In this document: positions 1 to 10,876 of the stretch, piece after piece
How the letters are laid out: each line of letters opens with the position of its first letter
Numbering within the stretch: the stretch's first letter is position 1
Source: Tupaia tana
Taxonomy: Eukaryota; Chordata; Mammalia; Scandentia; Tupaiidae
Direction: 5' to 3'
DNA length: 64,000 nucleotides
NCBI GenBank assembly: GCA_026018925.1
Contig: JAKSZU010000008.1
Location: 7,802,415 to 7,866,414, forward strand
Notes under the pieces: model-generated
The model's database searches: none
Told to the model about the DNA's origin: nothing
Seen by the model: the letters and a program-made list of their open reading frames with translations, nothing else
Position numbers and translations under genes: made by a program

Positions 1-181
1 AACCTGCAGCACCTCACAACCTCTTGTGCTTAAAACACTACACAGCACTTCAGCACTACACTTGGGTGCCATTTTAAAGAGTGACATCACCAAAAGCAAA
101 AAAAAAAAAAAGAAAAGAAAAGAAAAAAAGGCACAGAAATGCCAACAAGATGGCATTAAATAGCATAAAAGACTTGCTGGC

Positions 182-335
182 CTGGCCCCATAGCCTAGTG
201 GTTGAGGAAGCTGGATCCCACATGGCCAACTGCAGTTTGACTACTGGCCCCAGTGGTTTGAAATACACGCCAAGCAAACTGTCTGTGTCTGTCTTTCACT
301 TGCTCGCCCATAGAAGAAAGAAAGAAAGAAGTAAA
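182..335 (+). mobile_element. tRNA-derived SINE, short or degraded
   Basis: A tRNA-like head (GGCCCCATAGCCTAGTGGTT) is followed by GGTTTGAAATACACGCC and a CTGTCTGTGTCTGTC tract, with a GAAA-repeat tail. The central part is deleted compared with full copies. Confidence 0.7.
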
Positions 336-524
336 TTAACTAACTTTAAAAAAAGCTCGGTAAGTATTGATTTGAAGTTTACAAATAAATTCTAGATCAG
401 ATCAGGTATCTGGAATGAAACGATTAGTCCGTCTCAGAAAGCTGTCATATTATATGCAAAACATGACTGATAAACAAAGAGCTCACACACCCTTTAGGAT
501 GTATTAATGCGAGTGCATTTCTCC

Positions 525-790
525 ATGCCGGTACTGTTCTGAACGCTTACTTTCCATCAAATGTAACCCTCACAACAAATCTACTCCCTGGCACTCTATA
601 AAGCAGTGTTCTGGGCATTTTTAACCCATATTGCTACTCGATTTTCTCATATTACAACGATCAAAAGAAACTTAAAAGCCTTGCTTGCAGTATTAAAATA
701 ATATAATAATTGATATTTATTTGTTAAGTATTCAAACTACACTTTACTGCTCTGCACCCCAGAGTCTGGCAGACCTTACAGAGAGTGGAT
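525..790 (-). mobile_element. MIR relic
   Basis: Reverse-orientation MIR blocks are visible: GGTACTGTTCTGAACGCTTA and AACCCTCACAACAAATCTAC, then a decayed remainder. Confidence 0.6.
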
Positions 791-1309
791 TATCTCAGTC
801 TAGTGAAACGTTTTACTATAAAATAAACAGACACTTCTCATCTTCTCCATTCTAGATACAACACTTAGGGGTGCACCAGCTTGCTGAGAGAAATGTCATT
901 TGGGAGTAAATTTGAGATCTCTCAAAAAGCACGGGACTATTTTTGTTTGTTCTAAAGTTTTTTTCTCCCTCTCAATATAGCTGAAATAATTCAGATTAGT
1001 TTTTATATAAAATATGCTGATAAGGGTTCTACTGTTTAGCACTCTACGTATGGCAGTGTCAAGGCTAATGAAACTACGTAACACTATGTCTAATTCCACA
1101 CACCTTGCTAAAAATGCTCACATATAATTTATACAAAGGTAGATACTTTTATATCTATGTAGCAATATTTTGTAAAGAATCTAGACCATCAAAGAGCACA
1201 GAAACCATTCCTACATTGGTCTTCTTATAATGAAGAAGGAGGTCCTTAACGTTAATTTGTAAAAATAAAGAGACAATTTAGGAGACCTCTAAGATGTCTA
1301 AGCATGGAA

Positions 1310-1460
1310 GCCCTCCGTGTGGCTAACACTGGGAGAAAGTGCAGCACAGGCTTCACTGGGCTGTGAGCTCCCTGGGGCAATCGCCCGCACACGGCAGACA
1401 CTCAGTGGACCCCAGTGACTGTACAAATGACTCACTATGCAACACTCGGAATGCACATAT
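1310..1460 (+). mobile_element. possible L2 3' end
   Basis: GGGCTGTGAGCTCCCTGGGG followed by CGGCAGACACTCAGTGGA resembles the L2 terminal block. Short. Confidence 0.4.
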
Positions 1461-1518
1461 GACGAAATGCTGTGAGCAGAATAAAACAGTAAGGAGCAAA
1501 CCTTAAAAGTACTTAAAT

Positions 1519-1770
1519 GTGGGATCAGCAGATGGCATAATGGTTATGTCACTGGACTTCCATGTAGTGAAGTTCAAGTCCCAGACCCAGTGGCTTAAAA
1601 CTCTGGCCTGGTGTATGTGCGTGTGTGCCCCAAATCCCAAAGACAGAGTCGAAAAGAGGGGACTGCGGTATAGCCAGTCCCCCTGGGAGGTGAAGTCTTG
1701 CTTTCTGTCTCTTTCTCTCCCGTGAGCGCACATGCCCTATAGCAAAACTATCTCTCTCAAAATTTAAAAA
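1519..1770 (+). mobile_element. tRNA-derived SINE, intermediate type
   Basis: The head GGGATCAGCAGATGGCATAA leads into a full body ending CCTATAGCAAAAC. The duplication CTTAAATGT flanks both sides. Confidence 0.85.
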
Positions 1771-1973
1771 CCTTAAATGTGTCAGCTAGCATTCCTCAAA
1801 AATCAGGTAAGTAATAAAAATATAAAGTAAAATTACCGGAAGTGGTTCTTTCCTGTCAGAGGTCAAAGAGAAATAACAGCATTCAGTGCTCCTGAGGGGA
1901 CCATCAAAACGGCACACTCACATACTGTCTGTGGGAGTCTGAAGGGGTCTACAATGCCTTTAAATCTCTAAGA

Positions 1974-2226
1974 TAGGCCAGTTAGTGGCATGGTGGCTGA
2001 AACAGCTGAATCTCACGTGGCCAGCTATGAGGTATGAGTCTTGGACCCAGTGGCCGAGAAACACACCGGGCACTTGTGTGGCTGTGCCCAAAGTCCCGAG
2101 AGGAGAATGGAGAAGAGGGGATTGTGCTGTGACTATGCCCCTGGGGTGTGCTGTCTCACTCCCCCACACATTTCTCTGTCTCTGTCTGGTAGGCACACAG
2201 GCCCTCAAGCAAAATTAAAACACAAA
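1974..2226 (+). mobile_element. tRNA-derived SINE, old type
   Basis: Has the head GGCCAGTTAGTGGCATGGTG and the diagnostic GAGAGGAGAATGGAGAAGAG body, but is diverged in the B box and 3' end. Confidence 0.8.
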
Positions 2227-2229
2227 AAC

Positions 2230-2970
2230 AAAACAACAAAGGGTTCATATACTTTATATCATTAAATATATTTCAGAGAACCAGCCAAAAAATATAAAGA
2301 TCAGAAATGTCTGCTAAGATATTCATTCTGTTTTCATAAAAATGAAAACCTGGAAACCAACCAAGTGTCCAGTAAATATTTGAGTAAATCAGAATATATG
2401 CATCTATAGGTAGCATTTTATTTTTTTTAAATGTGTAAATGAGAAATACCCATACACAATGAGCAAAGGCAAGAGAGAAACTAGGAGGTATCTATTACAT
2501 GACCAGTCGTAGAAGAAAAAAATACGGAGAAAAGTGAAAAGTAAATCACTTCTTCGAGATTTACAGTATTAAGGGTATTGTTTCTCAATTCTCTTCTGTA
2601 GTTTTTCAATAATATAATGAGCATTTGCTACTTTCCAGGGTACCTGTAATTTATAAGAGAAATTAAGTGTGTTCAGCCAGTAAAAGGTCTGTGCCGCCAA
2701 AGCAATTTAGTTGGTATTCATATGTGCTGTGCTAGGCTGTGCACAGAAGAAAAGGGTCACTTGGGGTGGAAGTCTGTGTTTTAAGAGAACAAACATGAGT
2801 GTCTACAGCTCTTTCACTGGCATTAAGTATGCCCTACTCTATGGGGACACTATGCTGAGTCAGATGTAGCTGCTCTTTTTAAAAAGTTCACAGGAGAGAG
2901 GGAGAAACAGACATGATCTGGTTATCATGGCACAAAATAGAAAACATTAAAAAAAAAAAAAAAAAGGGAG
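2230..2970. other. intron, no recognised feature
   Basis: A/T-rich sequence with no gene, exon or repeat family that I recognise. Confidence 0.6.
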
Positions 2971-2975
2971 ATATT

Positions 2976-3112
2976 GGGGCCGACAGGTGGCATAGTGGTT
3001 AAGGGCACTGGACTCCCACATGGCTGACTGTGGTTCAAGTCCCAGACCTAGCAGCTCGCCTCTCTGATCAAATGAAAATAAATAAATAAAGTTAAATAAA
3101 ATAATTATTAAG
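2976..3112 (+). mobile_element. tRNA-derived SINE, short form
   Basis: A tRNA-like head (GGGGCCGACAGGTGGCATAG) is followed directly by TCTGATCAAATGAAAATAAA and an A/T-rich tail, the layout of the short family. Confidence 0.85.
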
Positions 3113-3129
3113 AAAGAGAGAGAGAGATA

Positions 3130-3737
3130 CATGAACATTCTTCAAGAAGTTCACAGAAAATGGGAATTAAAGTATGAGCTTATTTTGGTACAGGAAAAAA
3201 AATGAAATCTATGCAGAGTTCCATAATACACACTCTCCGTGACCTTGTGAAGCCCCACCACCACTGCCTGTGCAGAATACTGGGCTTCCACACACAACAC
3301 TGGACATGTGTGCTTTGTTTCAAAGGCAGTGTTGCCATCTGACAAATTAAAGAGAGAAGACTCTTTTGTATCTGCCAGTAATTTTAGTTGGTAGCAACAG
3401 AGCCTCGACTCTGCCTGGTGAGGCAGCGAAGGAATTTACTGGAAGGCAACCACAGCTAGGAAGGTGGAGAGCCACCAGCACAGACTGCCCAGGCTGACCC
3501 CGGTCCAGTTCAAGCACCGCATTGAAGCAGTCCAGCACAGGTGCTGTACGGTTAGACGCCTGACCGCGCTGCCTACTCCGCTCCTGCCCAGACCCTGAGG
3601 CTCCCCGCTCTCCTCAAGGAGCCTGCCTCCGCTTCCCTGTCTCTCATTCCTGTCGGATGTCTGGGGCGGGGACTGATTCACTGAGTTTAGGCCATGGGCA
3701 TATGGCTAAATGTAAAAGAACCTGGGAAAGTGACCTG
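3130..3737. other. intron, GC-richer block without assignment
   Basis: 3400-3680 is clearly GC-richer than its surroundings (TGCCTACTCCGCTCCTGCCC). Short overlapping open frames exist, none with recognisable protein content or splice sites. Confidence 0.5.
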
Positions 3738-3750
3738 TTGGCATTTTTAA

Positions 3751-4180
3751 GTTTATTTATTTATTCTGTGAGTGAGAGATACAAAGACAGAGACAGCACA
3801 CTCAACAGGGTTCCGACGCATGGTCTACCCACCCGCATCCAGGCCCCAACTATTGGCAAGCATGTGCCGGCATCCACAGGGAAATCCTGGACTTGGACTG
3901 GGATTGCCCACAGAGCATTGGTTTTGTTGCTGATCAAGCAGTTAAACTACCTGGGCACATGCATTCACCAGAAAGACAGAGAGAGATAGAAAGTAAGTAA
4001 TCACCCCCCAGGGGGATGGCTATGCTGCAATCCCTTCTCCTCCATTCTCTGCTCAAGATCTTGGGCATGCACATACACGCACCCGGCATGAGTTTAAGCC
4101 ACCTGGTCCAGGACTCGAACCACAGTCGACTACATGGGAATCCAGCGACATAGCCATTACGCCAACTGCTGGTCCCCCCA
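3751..4180 (-). mobile_element. composite SINE (tRNA-type head, unrelated 3' half)
   Basis: A standard minus-strand SINE ends with its head at 4178. Its 3' side continues without a poly(A) break into about 180 bp of other sequence, ending in an AATAAATAAATAAA-type tail at 3751. A near-duplication (TTGGCATTTTTAA at 3738, CTGGCACTTTTAT at 4182) flanks the whole unit, so both halves probably inserted together. Confidence 0.6.
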
Positions 4181-4507
4181 GCTGGCACTTTTATGTTCAG
4201 TGGGAGGGATCACAGGCCTCGTAAGGTAGTGAATTCCCCAAACACAGCAGTGTAGTTTAGATAATGCTAGACTCCTCTAACAAAGAAACTGTCTCCTCCC
4301 ATACTTCTGTGTTTTGACATAAATTCTATTCTAATAATTCTATTCTTCGCATCAACAGTAATTTTTTTGTATTTCTTTTAATACTTGGAACATACTGATG
4401 TCAATAACAATGTCTATTTCCTCTCTATAACTACAAACAGTAGTCAAAAAACAACCAGTGCTTGAAAAGTGGCTATTGAATTAAATCATACAAAACAAAG
4501 AAACTCG

Positions 4508-4740
4508 GGACTAGCAGTTAGCATAATGGCTATGTCACTGAACTCCCATGTAGTTGACCACGGTTCAAGGTCTGGATCTGGTGGCTTAAACTCACGCCAG
4601 GCGCATGTGCGTGCATGCCCAAGATCCCAAGAGAATGGAGGAGAAGGGATTGGGGCATGGCTATCCCCCCGGGGGATGATTTCTCACTTTCTGTCTCTGT
4701 GTCTCTCTGGCCAGCATGTGCGCCCTATAACTGTGCTAAT
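4508..4740 (+). mobile_element. young-type tRNA SINE
   Basis: Head GGGACTAGCAGTTAGCATAA and the standard body are present, with a decayed 3' end (CGCCCTATAACTGTG) lacking poly(A). Confidence 0.85.
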
Positions 4741-4882
4741 AATTCCCACACTATGACAATCTTGCCTTCATTTACGCCATTACTTCTTCTGCTAAACTAC
4801 TCTATTTTACGTCAGTGTACTATTTAGGATTCTGTATTGAAGGTTTCAAGAAACCCAGGTGAAATCCATGGTTCTCCCTTAC

Positions 4883-4984
4883 CGCTTGCCTCGTGGGTAA
4901 TGCCGCACATATTCTCCAACGTCATGAGCAGCGACCGCTAAGACTTGTGGGTCGTCGGACACCTCCAGAAGTTTTGTCAAGATT
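4883..4984 (-). CDS. ATP6V1H: ATP6V1H exon, residues ~392-426
   Basis: This 102-nt exon completes the split Lys codon and encodes [20 protein letters not shown], then [13 protein letters not shown], leaving two bases of an Arg codon. [12 protein letters not shown] is a hallmark of the C-terminal ARM-like domain of subunit H. The acceptor ends TTTATTTCAG and the donor is GTAAGG. The final exon (about 57 residues and the stop) was searched for at 1-4880 on the minus strand and is not there. Confidence 0.97.
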
Positions 4985-5361
4985 CTGAAATAAATTTAAT
5001 ACACAGAAATTGAATTCTAGTATTTCTAAGAGCACAAATTGAGTACAGGTATAATGCAGAGATCTTCCTAAAAGCAGACATTTATGAATATCTAACAATT
5101 TCACTATCACAATTAAGTAATTAACCATTATTAACAGTTTTCAAGTCACAGGTTACTTTCACATTCACTATGGGCACCATGCACAATTCCCAAAATATCA
5201 CTGTCCTCCCTCTCTCTCAAGATACTAAAACAAGAGTAAAAATTATTTTAATCTAAGACTACCAATGGCTCTTGGCTAATAAAATTGATTATTTTTTTTA
5301 AATCACATGTGGTCCAGCCTAGTCCTGTCCACAGCATTCTAGACTGCAGTGCTAGAAGCTA

Positions 5362-5428
5362 CTGAGTTGTCAGGAAAGTCGTGACACATATTTGCATAGA
5401 AAAATACATCATGACTTTCCTGACAAGA
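5362..5428. mobile_element. mariner-like MITE, copy 1
   Basis: A 67-bp palindromic element lies between two TA dinucleotides. The left arm reads GTTGTCAGGAAAGTCGTGAC; the right arm, reverse-complemented, reads TCTTGTCAGGAAAGTCATGA. A CATATTTGCATAGAAAAAT centre separates them. Confidence 0.8.
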
Positions 5429-5431
5429 TAC

Positions 5432-5630
5432 TGACTATGGTTCAGATCGCCAGTTGGGTCAACTTGAAATGCCCCAGGAACTTGTTCATACTCGAGATTC
5501 TAACGGTCTGGAGACGGGGATGACAGCATGAGCAGACCCTGTCGACGGTGCTTCTCTCACTCTCTCTCTTTCTAGCATACACACACAAAATATCATGAAT
5601 GAAAAGTAAATAAATAAATAGTTTGCAAAA
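5432..5630 (+). mobile_element. old SINE-like element, head missing
   Basis: A GGTTCAGATCGCC B-box-like remnant is followed by a body with a CTCTCACTCTCTCTCTTTCT tract and a GTAAATAAATAAATA tail. It belongs with the older third architecture (20068, 45805). Confidence 0.4.
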
Positions 5631-5639
5631 CATTAGTAC

Positions 5640-6317
5640 TGGGACAAATTCCTTTCAGCAACATTTGACCCCACGATCAAGACGGTGAACTGAGCACTGA
5701 GCACACCTCCCCTCTGTCACCCCACTTCTCCAAAAAGCCTAGAACACATACTTTACAAACAATTAAACCCGCAATAGCAAGTGACTGTTTCTTAGGAGAC
5801 TGTAGCCCACACCCCCATCCTGACTCTTGCCCAGTAGCTTCTCCAGGGCAAGCACCCAGAGCTAAACCTCCCTTGGAGTCTACTGGGACCAAAAGCAAAG
5901 AAGGCTCCTCCTCTCTGCCAGGGATTCCGCCTCCTACCTCAAGGACTGCCGGGGAGAGGGTACGTCCCAGGAAGTCCTTGGGAGTGAATGGGAAGGTGGA
6001 TGTCCTGTTCGGAATTCAAGGGGCTGAGAAAGGACTATTCTCATGTGAGCAAGTGGAGCTCACTCAAGGAACAGATCATTCGTATGTTATTTCAAGTGCT
6101 CAAGGGCCCAGACAGAGATGGGAAACTTCTCAATTGAATCTACAAGAAGAACATAACTGTGATAATCAATCAGGATTATTATCTGTTGAGGGTAACGTGT
6201 ATGGTATCCTCAACTGAACTGGTATGAAGTGTAAATGCATTTTACAAGCTAAGTGATGTATAGTGATTGAATGTATAAAATAAAAAAGAATGAATCCTTT
6301 TTTAAAATGTCTAGGTA
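5640..6317. other. intron, unassigned
   Basis: A 114-codon plus-strand frame at 5873-6217 crosses otherwise unremarkable sequence. The product has no feature I recognise, and no splice sites support it. Confidence 0.45.
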
Positions 6318-6589
6318 GGGACCAGCAGTTAGCGTAATAGCTATGTCGCTGGACTCCCACGTAGTCGACCGCGGTTCGAGTCCCGGACCCGGCGGCTTAA
6401 ACTCACGCCGGGCGCGTGTGCGTGTGTGCCCAAGATCCCGAGAGGAGAATGGAGGAGAAGGGATTGCGGCGTGGCCATCCCCCCTGGGGGGTGATTTCCT
6501 GCTTTCTATCTCTCTGTCTCTCTCTGTCTGTCTGGCGAGCGCACGCGCCCTATAGCAAAAACCTCTCCAAAAAAAAAAAAGAAAAAAAA
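6318..6589 (+). mobile_element. young tRNA SINE with perfect B box
   Basis: The head GGGACCAGCAGTTAGCGTAA carries an A-box match, and GGTTCGAGTCC is a perfect B box. The duplication AAAATGTCTAGGTA flanks the copy at 6304 and 6590. It keeps many CpGs. Confidence 0.95.
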
Positions 6590-6844
6590 AAAATGTCTAG
6601 GTAAAACATTAACAACAACAACAACAAAACAGATTTCCTACATGCCAGCAATAGCCACTCTCTTAGAAACAGACACATTAAACTCTTAACAAATTAGCAG
6701 ATGGAACCCAGTAGTATACTGTAAGAACATAATCTGCTCAGTTCTCAGCTCACAGACCACCTCTTATTTAAGAGCCCTGGTCCCCTAAGGCAGGCCTCCC
6801 TCATCATCCTCTCTACTTGCTGCGCTTTACTTCATGGCACTAAT

Positions 6845-7480
6845 CACTGACGTGGGAAGCCGGGGTGTGGGGGCCCAACATCCAATGCAGGAACAGCAGC
6901 AAACCTGATGCTTTCTCTCGCGCTCATGAAGAATTAGAGTTGCAGACACAGAGAGGGAATAGCAAAGAGGAGTTTACCGAAGGAAAGAATAGCTCTCAGG
7001 CAGGGAAGGGTCCCAGAAAGTGGGTTGCCGAAGAGGAACTGAGGTGAGGGTTTCTATCTTGGTCACCAGGGGCTTTGCTTGGATTTGCTCTCAGGAGGTG
7101 CTGGTGCATGCAATCCCCTTGCAGTGGGATTACATGCTAAATGGGCCCAATTATTCTTCTCCTAATTTTGGAATGGGTACAAAGGTTAGGAGACTCTTCC
7201 TCTAAAAGCTGTGGGCCATAAAAGACCATTATGGTCTTCCTGGAGCTGGTGGGACCTGGAGAAAGCCTTAATTGCTCTATTTGCTTCAGGCCGATCACGG
7301 AGTCACTGCGACAAGCTGTTTCTTATGAGCGAGCAGTTCGGTGAGAGCTGAGCTCTGCTAAACAGCTGTGTCTCCATCTTGAATCTTAGCCATTTTGTGA
7401 TCCCATTTTGGGTCTGTACCCCAACTATATTCTTAGGGTCCCTGTCTCTTACCTCATCACCACCTGCTATTGTAAGTTTA
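6845..7480. mobile_element. LTR-like segment A
   Basis: This segment resembles 10877-11640 in order: GTGGGG...GGCCCA start, a GAAGAATTAGAGTTGCAGAC block, a GAGGGAATAGCAAAGAGGAG block, then a TGTACCCCAACTATATTC end with CTTACCTCATCACCA. The two look like diverged solo LTRs of one family. Orientation and family name could not be fixed. No internal retroviral genes were seen. Confidence 0.5.
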
Positions 7481-7589
7481 CTTGCTTGTTTGTTTAGTAT
7501 TTCTCTCCCCAATACACTGTAAGCTTAATTAGAATAAAAACTTAATTTGTATTCCCCCCCAAGGGCATGAGCATTCACCAGAGAGAAAG

Positions 7590-7745
7590 AAAAATTTTAA
7601 ATATAGAAACCTTTGACCCAACAATTCTACTCCTAGGAATCTTTCCTACAGATATATGCTCACATTTCCCCAAAGATGGAAACAACTATCTTTGCTTGTA
7701 CATTTGCATTAAAGTAAGTACTTAATAAAACTCAACGTTTATTTT
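7590..7745 (+). mobile_element. short L1 ORF2 relic
   Basis: TTGACCCAACAATTCTACTC and the following bases resemble the L1 ORF2 3' region. It is short, so the call is tentative. Confidence 0.4.
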
Positions 7746-8290
7746 GTTCAAAATTTGTATAAATTTACAAAGCTGCTTACTTGACTGTCTACATTCCGTT
7801 TTTTGGCAATGTCTCCTAAGACTGAAGGGTATGCTTTCTCTGCCTACCTTTTCCTATCATCATTTCAGTCTCTCAAACTAAAATCTACAACCAATGGGAA
7901 GCACTAATAAAGACCTTTGTTGTTAATCAAGGTATTGTTTCATTATGAAGTAACCACATGCTTTCTGTCTCCTAGACTGACTGAGAAATCTGGATTTCCA
8001 AGTAATACAGAGGAAAGGAACGGCCATTTATTATACATATGCATGTTCCAAACTCACTGAAGTTAGGTCATTTCTCAGGACACAGCATACATATGATGAA
8101 ACTTTAATGTGAATTATCTGCTGACTCTTTAGCCCACACAAAGCACAACCTCACCCTGTGAACAATTCAACTTAAGCACATAAGATCATGTAAGAGGAAA
8201 CAAGACAATTTTCTGAGTATTTCTATTTTTAACATTTCAAACTATACCTCCTCTTTTTAAAAGGCCAACTAGCAAATTATTCTAAAATTA
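7745..8290. other. intron, no recognised feature
   Basis: A/T-rich; nothing identified. Confidence 0.6.
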
Positions 8291-8486
8291 CTTTTTTAAA
8301 GAATTAGTTTATTTAGCTTTATTTATTCACTTATTTATTTATTTTAATTTGACCAGAAAGGGACAGAGTGAGAAAGAGAGAGAGAGAGAGAAAGTGAGAA
8401 AGCAAGCCACCAGGTCCAGGACTCAAATCATGGCTGGTCATGTGGGAGTGTCCAGCACCTTAACCACCACGCAACCTGCTAGTCCC
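8291..8486 (-). mobile_element. short-form tRNA SINE
   Basis: An A/T-rich tail and GACCAGAAAGGGACAGAGTG lead to a tRNA-like head ending CTGCTAGTCCC. TCTAAAATTA is duplicated at 8281 and 8487. Confidence 0.85.
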
Positions 8487-8596
8487 TCTAAAATTAAACT
8501 TAATTAACTGAAATGTTTTAATTATTTCAAAAGATAAAATTATTTTGATAAATCTATTATTTTGATGTTTTAATATTAAGGAATTACTTTATGATT

Positions 8597-8848
8597 TTTT
8601 TTTTGAGAGGTTGCTACAGGGTACATGTGCTTGCCAGAAAGGCAGAGAGAGACAGAGAGACAGAGAGCGAAAAATCACCACCCGGGGGATGGCCACGCCG
8701 CAATCCCTTCTCCTCCATTCTCCTCTCAGGATCTTGGGCACGCATGCACATGCATCCAGTGTGAGTTTAAGCCACCGGGTAGGGACTCGAACTGTGGTCA
8801 ACTACATGGGAGTCCAGCGACGTAGCCATTAAGCCAATTGCTGGTCCC
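8597..8848 (-). mobile_element. young-type tRNA SINE
   Basis: Starts at a T run with GAGAGGTTGCTACAGGGTAC and ends at AATTGCTGGTCCC. ACTTTATGA is duplicated on both sides. Confidence 0.9.
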
Positions 8849-8873
8849 ACTTTATGAAATTATTAACAAATTA

Positions 8874-8942
8874 CTGGGTTGTCGGGAAAGTCATGACACA
8901 TTTTTGCACAGAAAAATATACATGACTTTTCCGATGACCCAA
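8874..8942. mobile_element. mariner-like MITE, copy 2
   Basis: A 69-bp palindrome between TA dinucleotides. The left arm is CTGGGTTGTCGGGAAAGTCA and the right arm, reversed, is TTGGGTCATCGGAAAAGTCA. It is the clearest member of the family. Confidence 0.82.
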
Positions 8943-8977
8943 TACATTAACATAAAACTTGTTAAAAGTACAACATA

Positions 8978-9246
8978 GGGAACCAGCAGTTAGCGTAATG
9001 GCTATGTCGCTGGACTCCCACATAGTCGACCGCGGTTCATGTCCTGGACCCGGTGGCTTAAAACTCACGCCGGGCGCGTGTGCATGTGTGCCCAAGATCC
9101 CGAGAGGAGAATGGAGGAGAAGGGATTGCGGTGTGACCATCCCCCCCGGGGGGTGATTTCTCGCTTTCTGTCTCTATGTCTCTCTCTGTCTGTCTGACGA
9201 GCGCATGCGCCCTATAGCGAAAAAAAACTCTCAAAAAAAAAAAAAA
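8978..9246 (+). mobile_element. young tRNA SINE
   Basis: Head GGGAACCAGCAGTTAGCGTA, full CpG-rich body and poly(A) end; ACAACATAG is duplicated at both sides. Confidence 0.93.
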
Positions 9247-9485
9247 AGCACAACATAGTAATTGCTATAAATGCCTCAAATCAGATCAGTACATTCCAGC
9301 CTGAGTCCAAACCTGGCTGTCACCTGTCTTTATGAACAAAGTTCACCAGCACACACAGAGCTCATTCCTTTACTTATGCCCTGCTACTGCCACAACGGCG
9401 CAGCTGGGTCACTGTCACAGAGGCTATGTGACTCACAAAGACTAAAATACTTGCTACCTGAGCTTTTACAGAAAAAGCCTGCCAT

Positions 9486-9752
9486 GGGTCAGCAGGTGGC
9501 ATGGTGATTAAAGTGCTGGACTCCATATGGCCAACCACAGTTCGAGTCCCAGACCTGGAGGTTTGAATATTACACTGGGCACATGTGCGTGCGTGCCCAA
9601 GTTCCCAAGGGAGGAATGGGAGGGAAGGGAACGCAATGTGGCCATCCCCTGGAGGTGATTTCTCACTTTTCCTCTCACTGTTTCTGTGTCTCTCTCTACG
9701 GCGAGCACAAGCATCCTATGGCAAAAACCTTAAAAAAAAAAAAAAAAAAAAA
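9486..9752 (+). mobile_element. old-type tRNA SINE
   Basis: Head GGGTCAGCAGGTGGCATGGT, a GGTTTGAATATTACACTGGG body and a long A tail. Confidence 0.85.
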
Positions 9753-9966
9753 GGCAGCAGCAGCTGCTAATTCCTGCCCCTCAGTGACTCAAGCCATTCT
9801 TCATAAGGCCCAGACCCTTGGTACCCAAGATATGGCGCAGACCAGCAGCACAGGTATCACACCAAGGCTTACCAATGATGCTGCTTTGCAGGCTGGACTC
9901 TAGGCCTACTGAGTTCGATTCTGCAACTTAAGAAGATCTCTGTTAACAGTTCAAAAGCACAGCCTT

Positions 9967-10213
9967 GGGACCAGCAGGTAGCATGGTGTTTAAGGCGCTG
10001 GACTCCCATATGGTCAACCATGGTTCAAGTCCCAGACCCAGTGACTTGAAAATCACACCAGGCATGTGTGTGTGCGTGCCCAAGATCCCAAGTAGAGAAT
10101 GGAGAAAGGACTGCAATGTGGCCATTCTCTTTCGGGAGTGATTTCTCACTTCCCCTCTCACTGTCTCTTCTCAGTCTCTCTTAGGCAAGCACACACAGCC
10201 TAGGCAAAAAAAA
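9967..10213 (+). mobile_element. old-type tRNA SINE
   Basis: Head GGGACCAGCAGGTAGCATGG and full body; AAAAGCAGTCTT after the element echoes AAAAGCACAGCCTT before it. Confidence 0.85.
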
Positions 10214-10214
10214 A

Positions 10215-10644
10215 GCAGTCTTAGACTAACTGAATGCTATAACTTGAAAGCAATCATTCTTTTTAATTAAATTATAAAACATTAAAATGATTTTAGGGCC
10301 ATTTAGCCACTGAATATCTTCAGTAAAATGCAAAAACATCTTTGTATTACGTATAAATCTAATCAGTGTATTATTTCTATATTCAAATCATCAATAAACA
10401 AATAAAAGAGATTCTACTGGTAAGGAGAGAGGGAGCTCCCTGTTGTCTCTGAACAGACCGTTGTTAGTCGATTATGGATTCATCAGTCACAAGCCAAACC
10501 TCTATCACCACACTAACCCCAAACCATGATTCTGTCAAATACTGCAGTGGGATCCAGACAACAACACTCTGTAGTCAGATCAAATGTGAATTCTGACATT
10601 TGCTGAAAATGTAACCTTGATAGTTGTAAAATAGAATTTATAAA
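10215..10644. other. intron, no recognised feature
   Basis: A/T-rich unique sequence. Confidence 0.6.
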
Positions 10645-10876
10645 ATTTTTCTTTTCTTTTCCAGTTTGCTATAGGGTACATGCGCTTACCAGAGAGAGAG
10701 AGAGAGAGCAAGAAAGCAACCCCCTCCCAAGGGGAATGGCTATCCCACAATCCCTTCTTCTCTACTGTCCTCTAGGGATTTGGGGCACACATGCACATGC
10801 ACCTGGCGTGCTTTTCAAGCCACAGGTTGCAGAACTCTAATCACACAGTTAGCATGTGGGATCCAGCCATCTTAAC
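10645..10876 (-). mobile_element. old-type tRNA SINE, head abutting an LTR
   Basis: The body is typical (TTTGCTATAGGGTACATGCG, CACAATCCCTTCTTCTCTAC). The head is cut after TTAACCATGTCAC, exactly where the LTR-like segment at 10877 begins. Confidence 0.75.

Noticed and set aside
1..4880. Final ATP6V1H exon (residues after about 426)
   Set aside because: I looked for the minus-strand coding of the C-terminus and found none, so it should lie to the left of the window.
6318..6589. Functional tRNA gene in SINE heads
   Set aside because: The A and B boxes are present but the cloverleaf is not maintained and the sequence continues into a SINE body with poly(A).
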